A DNA stretch of 46,235 nt from Planctomycetales bacterium (GCA_020426845.1 JAGQPF010000292.1:1-46235); one strand, 5' to 3'; shown: positions 18,487 through 28,536, counted from the stretch's first letter. Translations and numbers: made by a program. The notes: generated by a model from the sequence alone, not told the origin.

Positions 18487-20832
18487 TCACTCCAGCAAGC
18501 CCTTGAGGCTCTTGGCCTTCTCACGCTCGGTCTCCTGGCGGAGCGAAGCCTGCTCTTCGGCCATGGCCCGCAGCGCCTCCACGAGCTCGTTGTACGACTC
18601 AATATACAGCATGTCCTGCAGGATTTTATTCATTTCGGCCAGCAGCTCGTCGGCCTGCTCGACGGTCTGAACGGCCAAATCGGTACGACCCTCCCCGTTG
18701 CTCTCCAGCGCCTTCTCCAACTCGTCGAGCCGCTCCTCGAATTTCGGGAACAGCTCTTCCGCCAGCCGGGCAATGGGGGCGGCGACCTTATTGGTGAGCC
18801 GCTCGCTACGATCCTCCGAGTCGATCCGGTTGTTCTTGAGCTCCAGCACGATGTCCTCGAAAGTCGCGCCGACGGCAGCCGTCTCCTGGCCGGACTTTTC
18901 CGCCTGCAGGCTGGCCTGCTGAATCCGCAACAGCCGCAGCGCGGCGGCCCGTTGCTTGAGCTTCTCCGGATCATCCTTTTCGGCGGGATCGGCGGGGTCC
19001 AAATCTTCACTAGGCGCATCGCCATCGGTCAGTTCGCGCTCCACTCGAGCCAAATCGTCGCGCGTCGCGTTCATCTCCTCGATCACGTGCTCGAACACCT
19101 TCCGCTGCGCCAGCTCGCGCTGGTCCAGCGACGTCAACAGCCGCTCGGGCGTCACGACCTCCAGATCCAGCCGCACGCCCGAGCCGACATTCTTCTGCTC
19201 ACTGAGGTCGTAGCGATCGGCGGCCATGGCCGTCACCATGATTCGCATGCCGGGCGTCAGCTCCAGCTTCTTCGCGTCATCCGTCAGCCCGCGTTTAGAG
19301 CGGACATCCAAGGCGCCGGCGACTTTGCCATCCTTGTCCACAGTCACATCGGCATACTCGCGCAGCTGCCCATCGGGAGTCGCCACCTCGAACCACGCGC
19401 GGTCAATCAAGTAGTCGTCCTCCGCCTTGCCCTCGACCGGGATCAACACATCGGGGGTGACCATCGAGCTGATGCCGCGGTGCAGCACCTCCAGCTTGGG
19501 CGGGTTGTCCTTAATCGCATTGATCACGAACTTCTGAGGCCGCTCCATTTCCACACCGTCGGTGTCGATCACCGAGACAAACATCGTCGCGGCGCCCTCG
19601 AGCGCGGGGATCCCGATCTCGAGCTGACGTTTTTCGGTCACCGGCATCGACACCGGCTCCCCATCCTCGCCCATCCGCACGACGGCTTCGCGAACATCCT
19701 TGCTGACCGTCAGCTTCATCGTGACGCTCGTGCCGACCGGCAGCGATGTGCCGCTGGCGATATAGGGCATGTCGCGAGGCTGCCACGAGCTCGTCGACTC
19801 ATCCACCAGATAGGGCGGAAACACGCAATGCAGTTCGGGCGTCTCGATCTTCGGACTGTCGACCACCTGCAGCTCGTAGCCGGACAGCCGGCGATCGTGC
19901 GCGACGATGTCGAACCGCAAGTCCTCGAGGATGCCCTTGAACGGCTTGGCCGCCAAGGTGTACTCCTGATATCCATCTTTGCCGAGTCGGCCGAACTTGT
20001 TCATTCGCACCGAGCTGCGCACGCCGTCAGCGGCGCGATAGTAAACGGTGCAGTATTCCGGCGCCGCCTTGCCGCTGCGCGACTTGGCCCGCACGCGCAG
20101 CGTGCCGCCGCCACCGCGGGCGATCTTGATATGCTGCTCGGCGCCGAACGAGCGAACCGGCAGCGGGCCGTCCTGCGCGGCGCCGGGCGTGACCTTGCGC
20201 TGGGGCTGAAAGCCCAGCACTTGGACCATCGTGTCGCGCGGCCAAGGCACGTCCTTCAGCATGTAAAATCGCTGCGCCCAGATCTTCATGGTTTCGGGCT
20301 GCAGCAGGGCGAACGGCACAATGGGCGCCAGCAACACCACGGCCAGCACGGCGTGGCGAGTCAACGGCTTGGAGTCGAAGATGTCGGCCAGCCGCAGCCG
20401 CGACACCCGCTGCTCGGCCATGCGCCGAGTTCGCTCAAGCATCTCGGGGTCGTAGAGTTCATCACGCTCGGAGGCGTCCTCCAGCTCGACGGCTGTCACC
20501 AACTCGTCACTGAACCCCTTGAATCGGCGCTCCACCAGCAACGCCATGCTGCGATCGTGCAAGCGGACCAGCACTCGCCGCAGCAGATAGTAATAGAGAA
20601 TCCAAGCCAAACCGCCGGCGACCACCACCAGCACGACGCCCCGCACCGCTCGCGGAATCTCACTGGCCCAAGTCAGCACCGGCAGGTAGTCGAGCGCCAG
20701 ACCCAGCCAAAACGTCAGTCCCAGCCAGACGGCCGCCAGCGCCAGCCCGTCGGCGACGACATAGGCGCGGATGCGCCAACGCAGCTCGGACAGCGTGGAG
20801 CGGATGGCCGGAGATAGTTTCGAGTTGGTCAT
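18487..20832 (-). CDS. DUF4175-like large membrane protein
   Basis: This 781-aa protein has two N-terminal membrane segments (about 23-48 and 62-83), a cytosolic stretch (YYLLRRVLVRLHD to about 150), a third membrane segment (about 155-178, HAVLAVVLLAPIVPFALL) and a large beta-rich extracytoplasmic region (about 180-540). A charged helical, coiled-coil C-terminus follows (about 560-781). The architecture fits the DUF4175 type often found next to MoxR/DUF58/VWA genes; that family match is from memory and moderate. Spacing to the VWA gene upstream is 78 bp on the same strand. A role as membrane-anchored partner of the VWA proteins is inferred. Confidence 0.82.
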   Translation of the reverse strand: MTNSKLSPAIRSTLSELRWRIRAYVVADGLALAAVWLGLTFWLGLALDYLPVLTWASEIPRAVRGVVLVVVAGGLAWILYYYLLRRVLVRLHDRSMALLVERRFKGFSDELVTAVELEDASERDELYDPEMLERTRRMAEQRVSRLRLADIFDSKPLTRHAVLAVVLLAPIVPFALLQPETMKIWAQRFYMLKDVPWPRDTMVQVLGFQPQRKVTPGAAQDGPLPVRSFGAEQHIKIARGGGGTLRVRAKSRSGKAAPEYCTVYYRAADGVRSSVRMNKFGRLGKDGYQEYTLAAKPFKGILEDLRFDIVAHDRRLSGYELQVVDSPKIETPELHCVFPPYLVDESTSSWQPRDMPYIASGTSLPVGTSVTMKLTVSKDVREAVVRMGEDGEPVSMPVTEKRQLEIGIPALEGAATMFVSVIDTDGVEMERPQKFVINAIKDNPPKLEVLHRGISSMVTPDVLIPVEGKAEDDYLIDRAWFEVATPDGQLREYADVTVDKDGKVAGALDVRSKRGLTDDAKKLELTPGMRIMVTAMAADRYDLSEQKNVGSGVRLDLEVVTPERLLTSLDQRELAQRKVFEHVIEEMNATRDDLARVERELTDGDAPSEDLDPADPAEKDDPEKLKQRAAALRLLRIQQASLQAEKSGQETAAVGATFEDIVLELKNNRIDSEDRSERLTNKVAAPIARLAEELFPKFEERLDELEKALESNGEGRTDLAVQTVEQADELLAEMNKILQDMLYIESYNELVEALRAMAEEQASLRQETEREKAKSLKGLLE

Positions 20833-20910
20833 GCGAGTCGAGATCGAATTCAGATTGTGGTTTCGGCCGCAGGCTGGCAGCTGCCCTACGACGAGTTTTT
20901 CAACGCCCGA

Positions 20911-23649
20911 TTAGGCCAGCTTGCTGAGGCGCCGCACCAGCCATTCGAGGCACAGTGCGCCGCAGATCAACCCCATCAGCCAGGTCATCAGCAGTCGTTG
21001 AAAATCCATATCGGGACGCCCGGGCAGATACGTCGTCTGATCCCGGGGCGCCAACTCTTGATAGAGACTTGATTTGTCCAAATCGGCAGCGGTCGGGGCG
21101 CCCACGTAGTACAGGCCTTCGGTGCGATCGGCCAAGTTGCGGAGGGCCACCTCGTTGCGAGTCGCGTCGTTCGTCTCCAAGGTCGGCAGCACGGCGGCCA
21201 CCTCGCGAACCAGCAGTCCGTCGCCGGCCGCCTCCTTGACTTCAATGCGATGCACACCAACGCTGCGGGGCGCGAAGTAACCGACATAGGTGCCCTCGCG
21301 CGCCGCGTCCTTGGCTCGCTGCAGCCGCAGCTCACGCTGCTTCCCATCGGGCAGAATCAAGTTGCCCGGCACTTCGTCCAATTGCAGCGGCTGAAATTGG
21401 GCGTCGCTGAGAATCGCGGTCACCGACACTTGGTCGCGCAGATACACGCGGTCGTTGTCCACCAGCAGCACGCCACGCGTGGAGTCGCGATTCAACCGCC
21501 CCGCCGAGGTCCAGCGAATCAGCCGCAGATAGAACTGCTCAAAGTACTTCGGATCCACCTCGCGCAATCGCCACATCTCGCCGCTGGCCAGGAAGAAGAC
21601 CCGGCCGGCGCCGTAATAGTGGCTCACCATGTAGACCGGCTGCTCGTTGTCCAGGCTCGCCTCCGAGGGATCGGAGAAATGCGAGTAGACCTGGGCGCCC
21701 TGCTTGACGTCCTTCACCGCCGTGTAGCCGAACACTCCGCGGAAGTCGTTCCAGACGCCCTCGCTGGCGAGCGAATCCTCCTCCAGCCAGAGGAATCGCG
21801 ACTCCTTGCCCGCGCGGGTGAAGTCGAGCGGCCAGGGCTGGTCGCTGTTGACCTTGCCCACCGACACGGCGCTTTGTGACAGGAACGTGACAGGATATAG
21901 GTCGCGAATCGCGCCGACGCGGCGATCAACCGTGCGCTGCAAGCGCGTCCACTCGGGGGTGAACACCGGTCCGGCGACGACGATCAAGCCGCCCGCCTTC
22001 TCGGACACCCAGCGTTTCAGCAAGTCAATCTGCAATTGGTCCAGCTGCAGCCAATCGGGGTCGAACGCCACGATGCAGTCGTACTCGAACAGCTCGGACG
22101 CGATCGAGGGGAATTCGAACAGCAGGTCGTCCGACTCCTGCGAAATGCCCGGCTTGCCGCTCTGCAGCAACACATCGCTCTCCACCTCGTCGTCGCGGAA
22201 CAGCGCGTCGCGGAGAAAACGGTACTCCCGCATCGGCCCGCCGGCAATCAGCAACACCTTGGTCTTTTGATCGATCACTTCCACCGTCGAGGAGACCTTG
22301 TCGTCATCGGGCACGCGATCTTCGCTCGGCGAGACGATGCGCAGCTCGTACTCCCAGCTGCCAACCTCCTTCGGAGTGGCCGTGAAGCTGACCGGCACGG
22401 ATTGTCCATCGTCGCCGAGCGTGATTCGCTCGGAGCCTTCGATTTCGACCGTGGCGTTCTCCTTGCCCGCGGGCCGAGAAACCAACTGCACTTCGACGGA
22501 GCGTCCGCCGAGCCCGAACGCTTGCAGGTAACCCTTCAGCGAAAAGTCGTCGCCCGGTTGCACTCGCGATGGCGCCTCGAGATCCGCCACGCGGACGTTC
22601 TTGGGCCGAGTGGCGTCGCCGAGGCCGACGGTAAAGATCGGGATGCCGGCTTCCTGCGCTGCGGCGGCCGCCGCGTCGTAGTTCACGCCCGCGTTGTTGC
22701 GGCCATCGGTAAAGACAACGATGCCCGCCGTCGGGCCGCCGCGTTCTTTCTCCGCTAGGAACCGCACCGCCTCAGCCACTCGCGACTCCGCTCCACGCGG
22801 CGCGAGCGCCTCGGGCCAGTCAACCACCGGGTCGACCGACACCTCTTTTTCCTCAGACTCTTCCGGCTTGGCGATCTCCAGCGGCCGCAGTCCGGCCACC
22901 GCCGCCAACGACGCCTCGGGGCAACGCAAATTGGCGACGCCGAGCACGACGATCCCCGAGATCAAGGTGACCACGGCGGTCAGCAGCGCCCAGGAGGCCC
23001 GCTCGGTATCACCCACGCGGGCGCCCATCATAAGAAAGACGGCAAACGACAGAGCGCAAATGGCCAGCAGTGCGCCGGCGACCATCGCCGTCGAACGAGC
23101 TTCGGCAAAACGCCGCTGCGTCGCCTCCTCGGCGGTCTCCAGCGTCTCGTCATCCGCCAACTGCCCCAATCGCGGAAAGACCGCAATCTCCTCGGGCTTC
23201 GCCTCTTGATCAAAGCGGTACAGGGCGACATCGTGCTCTTGTCGCAGCCGTTCGATCATCGCGCCGTCCGCCATGGTCGTGACAATCGAGTCCAAACGAG
23301 ACTCGGCGCTCTGCTGTTCGTATGTCACGGGCAGTCCCATGCTGAGACTGGTGTCGAACACCATCAGCACCCGCGAGTTCCGCACCAGCTTCTGCTCACT
23401 GCCTTTCTCCAAACCGAGAAAAAAGAACAGAATGCCTCCGAACGCGGTAAGCCGCAGGACCAACAGTACGAGGCTCAAGCCGGTCGACAGCTCGGCGCTG
23501 TCACGGCGATAGAGCCAAGTCACGTAGAGGCCGATGAGGATGACAGCCACGCCCAGCAGCAGCCACTGCCACCACTCGACAAAGCCGTGCAGCCGCGTGA
23601 GCCGATGATAGGTCTCTCCCATCTCGACGGCCAACAAGCTTGGTGTCAT
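20911..23649 (-). CDS. Large VWA-domain membrane protein
   Basis: This 912-aa membrane protein has two N-terminal helices (about 27-48 and 57-80), then a von Willebrand A metal site (DTSLS, residues 99-103). Two more strongly hydrophobic segments (about 187-208 and 219-240) fall before the second metal-site motif (FTDGRN, about 313-318). A beta-sandwich-rich region and a glutamine-amidotransferase-like segment (AGGPMREYRFLRDAL; DCIVAFDPDW; GGLIVVAGP) follow, and a C-terminal helix (about 885-908) ends in LVRRLSKLA. The ATG at 23649 overlaps the stop of the BatA-like gene as ATGA and has a GAGG sequence upstream, so the two are translationally coupled. VWA domains bind ligands through a divalent metal; the partner here is probably within the operon. 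Confidence 0.9.
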   Translation of the reverse strand: MTPSLLAVEMGETYHRLTRLHGFVEWWQWLLLGVAVILIGLYVTWLYRRDSAELSTGLSLVLLVLRLTAFGGILFFFLGLEKGSEQKLVRNSRVLMVFDTSLSMGLPVTYEQQSAESRLDSIVTTMADGAMIERLRQEHDVALYRFDQEAKPEEIAVFPRLGQLADDETLETAEEATQRRFAEARSTAMVAGALLAICALSFAVFLMMGARVGDTERASWALLTAVVTLISGIVVLGVANLRCPEASLAAVAGLRPLEIAKPEESEEKEVSVDPVVDWPEALAPRGAESRVAEAVRFLAEKERGGPTAGIVVFTDGRNNAGVNYDAAAAAAQEAGIPIFTVGLGDATRPKNVRVADLEAPSRVQPGDDFSLKGYLQAFGLGGRSVEVQLVSRPAGKENATVEIEGSERITLGDDGQSVPVSFTATPKEVGSWEYELRIVSPSEDRVPDDDKVSSTVEVIDQKTKVLLIAGGPMREYRFLRDALFRDDEVESDVLLQSGKPGISQESDDLLFEFPSIASELFEYDCIVAFDPDWLQLDQLQIDLLKRWVSEKAGGLIVVAGPVFTPEWTRLQRTVDRRVGAIRDLYPVTFLSQSAVSVGKVNSDQPWPLDFTRAGKESRFLWLEEDSLASEGVWNDFRGVFGYTAVKDVKQGAQVYSHFSDPSEASLDNEQPVYMVSHYYGAGRVFFLASGEMWRLREVDPKYFEQFYLRLIRWTSAGRLNRDSTRGVLLVDNDRVYLRDQVSVTAILSDAQFQPLQLDEVPGNLILPDGKQRELRLQRAKDAAREGTYVGYFAPRSVGVHRIEVKEAAGDGLLVREVAAVLPTLETNDATRNEVALRNLADRTEGLYYVGAPTAADLDKSSLYQELAPRDQTTYLPGRPDMDFQRLLMTWLMGLICGALCLEWLVRRLSKLA

Positions 23650-25916
23650 CGCGAGGCTCCTCTCGGCGGGTGATAACTCAAAACGTAGGCCAGCATCTGC
23701 TCTCCCAGCAGCAGTAACACCAGCAGCCCCATGATCCACAAGCTGGGATTGAAGCCACTTTCGTTGACAATACCGTACATCTCATCCACATATTGGAAAG
23801 TGGGCTTGGCCGGCCGGAGCTCGTTGAGCATCAGCTCCGAGTCAACCACCCGCAGATCGCCCTCGTTGGGGTCGACGTTCAGGGCGAAGCGTCGCGCGGA
23901 CAGCTTGCCATCGAGATCCTCGATCCAGGCCTCGTAGACGCCCGGGGACTCGGTCGGCATGCCCAGGTCGGCGGCCACCAACGTCGAATCGCTGCTGGCC
24001 TGTTGCGCCTGCCGCTCGACCACGATTGGCGACTTCGCCGTCGGCGCCACAAACTGCACTTTTGGCTCCGCCGTCTCGCCGTTGAACTCGACTCGCAACG
24101 GCGATCCGACCAGACGGTCTTCCTGCACGCGGCGCGTGGAGGCCAGATAGGCTTGCAGGTTGAGCGTCATCAGCACGTTGGGCGTGATCACCAAATCGTT
24201 CCAGATCGGCGAGTAGGTCGTCATGAACTGAAACACGCGGCCGTTGCCGAAGCGCTTCTCCGCGGCCAGCGGCATGCCGTTGTGCAGCCGCGCGATCACG
24301 TCAACCTTGTTCTCCGCAGCGACCTCCCAGCCCGACGGCGGCTCGACATACTGTTCGACTCGGACCATGCGAATGATCGGGTTGCGTCCCCGCAGCAGGT
24401 CGCGGAAGACGTCGTGATTCGTGCCGGTGATGTCGATGTCGGGCGCCCCTTCCTCCAACGGGAAGGAAAGCGTCCAGGCTCGTCCCAACGGCAGCGGCAT
24501 CACGCCTTCGCCGTCTTTGAAGAGCAACGTGTTGTACTGATCCAACGCGATGCCGGGGCTCATGAAGATCGCCAAACCGCCGCCCCCACTCACGTACTGC
24601 TCCAGCTTGCGGACCATCGCCTCGTCCAAGTTGGTCGAGCCGAACAGGTAGATGCCGGAAAAGCGGCGGAGGTCCGCGACCGTCGCGTCGCGCAGAAAGG
24701 TGGTTGGCTGCACTTCGGGGCGCAGTCCGGTGTTGGACTGGCCGCCCGGCTGCAGAATCTTCATCCAGTAGTCGCCGTTGCCGAACTCGGGCCGGTCGTC
24801 GATCGCCAGCACCGGCTCTCCGGACTCGAGGCCGAGCACGACGAACCGCTCGTTGTCGGCGGGCACATTGTCGCTAGGCAGCGTGGCCTTGAAGACGTGG
24901 CGGCCGACGGCGTTGTAAGCCACCTGGAATCGCGCGACGCCCACGCCGCCCGCAGCAATGGTGTCGATCACTTCCACCGGCAGGTCGTCCTCCTTGCCCT
25001 TCAACTCGCCGGGCGTGGCCGTGGCCTCGTCGTCCTCATCCATCGCGATCGTGCTGGCCGAGACCTCGATACGATTGACTTCGGTGGTCGAGTGGTTCCG
25101 GACCATCACGTCGACGAACAGCGGCACCCCGGCGGCGCGAGTCGAGCCATCGGGCCGCACCGCCTCGATGGAGAGGTTGCCTTGCCCGGTCGGAGCGGCG
25201 CTGATCAAGTGCACTTTCGCGTCCCGCTCCACTTCCTGCAGCAGGTCGCGGACCTCCGTGGGCTGCTCCCAAGTCCCGGCGCGAAAGTCCGAAATCAAGT
25301 AGCAGTAGTTCTTCTCCGAACGCCCTTCGTTCAGCATCTTTCGCAGCATCTCCAGCGCCGGACGGGGCCCGGCCGCCAACGCGCTCGTCGCGAGGCCGCG
25401 AGTGGTCTCCTCCAGCCGCGTGCCGAACTCGGAGTCCACGATCTCACTGGACAGGTCCGCCACCTCATCGCTCTCCGGCGCCGTTGCCGCTCGCGAGAAC
25501 CGCAGCAGCGTGAACCGTTGATTGGTGTGCTCCGACGCCTCCGAGCCGATGCGAGCCACCGCCTTGATCGCATCGTCAAAGACCGTGCCCGCGCCCTGCC
25601 GCTCGCTCATCGAGTAGCTGTCGTCCAACAACACATAATGATGTGTGACTTGGCCTCCCAGCGCCGAGAGCCACGAGCCGCGGGGATCCCATTGGGCAAG
25701 CATCGCCACAATCAGAGCAATCGCCGCCATGCGCATCAGCAACAGCAACAACTGTTTGAGCCAGACCCACCGGCGATGCTTCTTGTAGCTCTTCAGCAGG
25801 AAGTCCATCGCGGCCCACTTCACGCGCTTGTGCCGCAGCATGTTGATCAGGTGGATCAACAGCGGCAACAGCGTGAGCAGAAAGCCCCAGGTGAGTGCCT
25901 GAAATACGAATTGCAT
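23646..25916 (-). CDS. BatA-like VWA membrane protein
   Basis: This 756-aa protein begins with the BatA/aerotolerance N-terminal module: a membrane helix (about 5-26), a basic cytosolic stretch (RHKRVKWAAMDFLL) and a second helix (about 53-73). The VWA domain keeps the metal-site motif DDSYS (98-102) and an SDF motif (LISDFRAG) in place of the usual TDG. A middle region has beta-sandwich segments and a flavodoxin/GAT-like fold (VLAIDDRPEFGNGDYW; GGLAIFMSPG). A C-terminal helix (SLWIMGLLVLLLLGEQMLAYVL) re-anchors it. In other bacteria Bat proteins act with MoxR ATPases. Here it lies directly downstream of MoxR and DUF58 genes and overlaps the next VWA gene by 4 bp. Confidence 0.92.
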   Translation of the reverse strand: MQFVFQALTWGFLLTLLPLLIHLINMLRHKRVKWAAMDFLLKSYKKHRRWVWLKQLLLLLMRMAAIALIVAMLAQWDPRGSWLSALGGQVTHHYVLLDDSYSMSERQGAGTVFDDAIKAVARIGSEASEHTNQRFTLLRFSRAATAPESDEVADLSSEIVDSEFGTRLEETTRGLATSALAAGPRPALEMLRKMLNEGRSEKNYCYLISDFRAGTWEQPTEVRDLLQEVERDAKVHLISAAPTGQGNLSIEAVRPDGSTRAAGVPLFVDVMVRNHSTTEVNRIEVSASTIAMDEDDEATATPGELKGKEDDLPVEVIDTIAAGGVGVARFQVAYNAVGRHVFKATLPSDNVPADNERFVVLGLESGEPVLAIDDRPEFGNGDYWMKILQPGGQSNTGLRPEVQPTTFLRDATVADLRRFSGIYLFGSTNLDEAMVRKLEQYVSGGGGLAIFMSPGIALDQYNTLLFKDGEGVMPLPLGRAWTLSFPLEEGAPDIDITGTNHDVFRDLLRGRNPIIRMVRVEQYVEPPSGWEVAAENKVDVIARLHNGMPLAAEKRFGNGRVFQFMTTYSPIWNDLVITPNVLMTLNLQAYLASTRRVQEDRLVGSPLRVEFNGETAEPKVQFVAPTAKSPIVVERQAQQASSDSTLVAADLGMPTESPGVYEAWIEDLDGKLSARRFALNVDPNEGDLRVVDSELMLNELRPAKPTFQYVDEMYGIVNESGFNPSLWIMGLLVLLLLGEQMLAYVLSYHPPRGASR

Positions 25917-26025
25917 CTTGCGTTCAGCCTTTAACGGACCGTGTGCGGGTAGTTCAGCGAGCCTACCGGATCGTTGGCGGGATCAAGGGCGGGTAGCTCC
26001 GTCCGGCGCCGGCGCGGACGCCGGG

Positions 26026-26928
26026 CTAGTTGCGGTGGTGCATCCCCAATCGGCTGCTGAGAAACTTGGCCAGAACCGCGTCGAGCGGGTCGCTGGTGCG
26101 GACCAGGGCATAGTCGACTGCGTTCTTGGCGCAGCGGCGTCGCACGTCCTCGAGAAACTCGTTGAGCGCCGCGAGGTAGCCGTCCCGCAGAGCCCTGGGG
26201 TTGCAGTTCAGGAAGTCATCGGACTCCAAGCCGTCGAATCGCATCGGCCCGGAGAACTCGAAGTCAAGCTCGTCGTCGTCCATGATGTGCAGCACCATCA
26301 CATCGTGCCCGCGCTGACGCAGCAGCTTCAGGCCCTTGACCGTGGCGTCCAAGTCGGCGAACAAGTCGCTGACCAGCACGATCATGCCGCGTCGCGGAGC
26401 GCTTTCGGCCACATGCCGAAAAATGCCGAACATATCGGTCTTGTCCGACGGCTCGCTGACATTCAACGACTCGCAGATCGCCATCAAGTGATTGCGCTTG
26501 CTGCGAATCGGCAACTGCCGGCGAATCCGGTCGTCAAACGCAATGCAACCGACGCCGTCCTGCTGCTTCAACAACAGGTACGCCAGCGACGACGCCGCGG
26601 TGCAAGCGTACTCGTACTTGCTGAGCGGGCCGTTGCCGTAAGCCATGCTGTTGGAGACGTCGACAAGCAGCGTGCAACGGAGGTTGGTCTCCTCCTCGTA
26701 CTGCTTGATATAGAGCCGGTCCTGCCGCGCCCACACCTTCCAGTCGACGTGACGCAAATCGTCCCCGCGGACATACTCGCGGTGCTGGAGAAACTCCACC
26801 GACTGGCCGAAATAGGGGCTGCGATGCATGCCCGACAAAAAGCCTTCGACGATGTGACGAGCCCGCACTTCCATGCGCGAGATGCGTTTAATCGCCTCAG
26901 GATGCAAAAATCTTTTGGAATCGGGCAT
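26026..26928 (-). CDS. DUF58 domain protein (VWA-like)
   Basis: This 300-aa cytosolic protein has the DUF58 signature [19 protein letters not shown] (about 50-68) and a VWA-like metal site DVSNS (90-94), with LVSDLF further on. No membrane segment is visible. DUF58 proteins almost always accompany MoxR ATPases and are thought to be their adaptors or substrates. The start ATG lies 32 bp inside the end of the moxR gene, so translation is coupled. The 109-bp gap to the BatA-like gene contains no terminator. Confidence 0.95.
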   Translation of the reverse strand: MPDSKRFLHPEAIKRISRMEVRARHIVEGFLSGMHRSPYFGQSVEFLQHREYVRGDDLRHVDWKVWARQDRLYIKQYEEETNLRCTLLVDVSNSMAYGNGPLSKYEYACTAASSLAYLLLKQQDGVGCIAFDDRIRRQLPIRSKRNHLMAICESLNVSEPSDKTDMFGIFRHVAESAPRRGMIVLVSDLFADLDATVKGLKLLRQRGHDVMVLHIMDDDELDFEFSGPMRFDGLESDDFLNCNPRALRDGYLAALNEFLEDVRRRCAKNAVDYALVRTSDPLDAVLAKFLSSRLGMHHRN

Positions 26929-27934
26929 CGTTGATCAGCTCGTCTTCCTTGGTGGGGGTGACTTTCAACAGCTCCTCAATCACATTGTCGGTGGTCACTC
27001 CCTCGCTCTCGGCCGCGAAGTTGACAACCATGCGATGGCGCAGCACCGGCTTGGCCAAAGCCGCAATGTCCTCGGTGGAGACATTGGTGCGGCCCTCCAG
27101 CAACGCCCGAGCCTTGCCGCCCAGAATCAGATACTGCACGGCGCGAGGGCCGGCGCCCCAGGCCACCTGATCCTGCACGAACTCCGGACAGCCCGGACGA
27201 TCGACGCGAGTCTGTCGCACCAACGACAACGCATAGCGGATCACGTGATCGGTGATCGGCACCTCGCGGACCTTCGTCTGCAGCTCGAGAATCTCGTTGG
27301 CCGACAACACCGGCTGAATGTTGTCGGTCTGGATCGCCGTCGTGCGGCGAGCCACTTCGAACTCCTCGTCGAAGCTGGGGTAGTCGACAAAGACCTTGAA
27401 CATAAAGCGGTCCTGCTGCGCCTCGGGCAGCGGGTACGTGCCTTCCTGCTCGATCGGGTTCTGCGTCGCGAGCACGAAGAAGGGATCAGTGAGCACATGT
27501 CGCTCATTGCCCACCGTCACCTGCCGCTCCTGCATCGCCTCCAACAAGGCCGCTTGCGTCTTGGGAGGCGTACGGTTGATTTCGTCGGCCAGCACGATGT
27601 GAGAGAACAACGGACCCTGCATGAACCGCCGCTCACGCTCGCCCGTCGAACGGTTCTCCTCGATGATGTCCGTGCCCGTGATGTCGGCCGGCATCAGGTC
27701 GGGAGTGAACTGGATGCGCGAGAAGGTCAAGCTCAGCGAGCGGGCCAGCGTGCTGATCAACAGCGTCTTGGCGAGCCCCGGCACACCCTCCAGCATGCAG
27801 TGGCCTCGGCTGAACAGCGAAATCAGCAGCTCCTCGATCACCTCTTCCTGACCGACGATCACCTGGGACAGCTGCTCCTTGACCTTCTCACGGGCGTTCC
27901 GCAGCTTTTCAATGGCAGAAGAGTCAATCGACAT
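26897..27934 (-). CDS. MoxR family AAA+ ATPase
   Basis: This 345-aa AAA+ ATPase has Walker A (GVPGLAKT, residues 50-57), Walker B (IVLADEIN, with Asp117 and Glu118), a sensor-1 region ([22 protein letters not shown]) and the C-terminal helical lid domain typical of MoxR. These ATPases act as chaperones that assemble or activate partner proteins, usually with VWA-domain proteins encoded nearby. The ATG at 27934 is preceded by GAAGGAACTGAG. It is the first gene of a seven-gene minus-strand run that ends at 15112. The 600-bp upstream region probably holds the operon promoter. Confidence 0.96.
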   Translation of the reverse strand: MSIDSSAIEKLRNAREKVKEQLSQVIVGQEEVIEELLISLFSRGHCMLEGVPGLAKTLLISTLARSLSLTFSRIQFTPDLMPADITGTDIIEENRSTGERERRFMQGPLFSHIVLADEINRTPPKTQAALLEAMQERQVTVGNERHVLTDPFFVLATQNPIEQEGTYPLPEAQQDRFMFKVFVDYPSFDEEFEVARRTTAIQTDNIQPVLSANEILELQTKVREVPITDHVIRYALSLVRQTRVDRPGCPEFVQDQVAWGAGPRAVQYLILGGKARALLEGRTNVSTEDIAALAKPVLRHRMVVNFAAESEGVTTDNVIEELLKVTPTKEDELINDARFQKIFAS

Positions 27935-28334
27935 CTCAGTTCCTTCAAGGGTGGGACAGTAGGGGCCGGTCTTCGATGCGGGGACGGCCCCGGTTGCTAT
28001 CTATCTTGGATGGGTTGGATTCGGTGGCCGGGATCGGGATCGGCCAGCCGCAGCGTGACAACCCGGCCCTCATACGTGCCTCAAACCGCCCAGTTTGTTC
28101 AATTACTACCGCCCCGATTGGCAAACACCCCACACCACCCCTCCACAGAGGCAAGTGCGGCATGCATTCGCTGCCGGGGGAACGTCGCGATCTCTCGGCA
28201 AGCCAAGATTTTACGACGACGGTCGCCAGGGATTGAGGCCCTTCGTTCAGCTTAGTTGCCGTTTTAGGGCGTTGCCAGACAGCGACCAGCAGATTGTCCC
28301 CGGAGTGAGCCGGCCGAGGCACGCTATGCGCGTC
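27935..28334. other. Intergenic region upstream of moxR operon
   Basis: No gene is visible. A GC-rich inverted repeat (GGGGCCG at 27962-27968 and CGGCCCC at 27985-27991) lies in the leader 30-60 nt upstream of moxR. The moxR promoter should be here, but I see no clear -35/-10 pair on the minus strand. Confidence 0.4.
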
Positions 28335-28445
28335 GCCTGGGCGTTCTCGCCCGTGCAGCAGGGGGCAATCCAATTGCCCCGGCCGATTCTGGGCAGAGGC
28401 GGTGCCTAGCGGCTGCTCGCCGCGCACGGGCGAGGACGCCCATGC
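28335..28445. repeat. 111-bp MITE-like element, copy 1
   Basis: The left end (GCCTGGGCGTTCTCGCCCG) and the reverse complement of the right end (28421-28445) match over about 22 bases with few mismatches, giving terminal inverted repeats. The left 52 bases are about 83% identical to 37583-37634 and the right 25 bases are identical to 37799-37823, so this is a dispersed element. It carries no gene. Confidence 0.75.
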
Positions 28446-28524
28446 TACGAACGATCCGCGCAAACTCGACCGCCCTCTTTACCATCCGCTTGGGCAACGA
28501 TGGTGCGCTCGGCCCCCCTCTTTC

Positions 28525-28530
28525 TATACT
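28525..28530 (+). promoter_or_regulatory. Possible -10 box (TATACT)
   Basis: TATACT lies 7 bp before the ATG at 28537. With a usual start distance, transcription would begin at or near that ATG, giving a leaderless mRNA or a 42-nt leader to the ATG at 28579. No good -35 box is seen 17 bp upstream. Confidence 0.25.
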
Positions 28531-28536
28531 GGAGTG

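Noticed and set aside
18427..20817. 796-aa plus-strand open frame opposite the DUF4175-like gene
   Set aside because: It is antisense to a well-supported gene with membrane and coiled-coil features. Its composition (His, Arg, Gln and Leu rich) is typical of the mirror frame of GC-rich coding DNA, and it has no domain or ribosome site.
23793..25934. 713-aa plus-strand open frame opposite the BatA-like gene
   Set aside because: It is a shadow of the VWA gene on the other strand. No recognisable motif or start signal is present.
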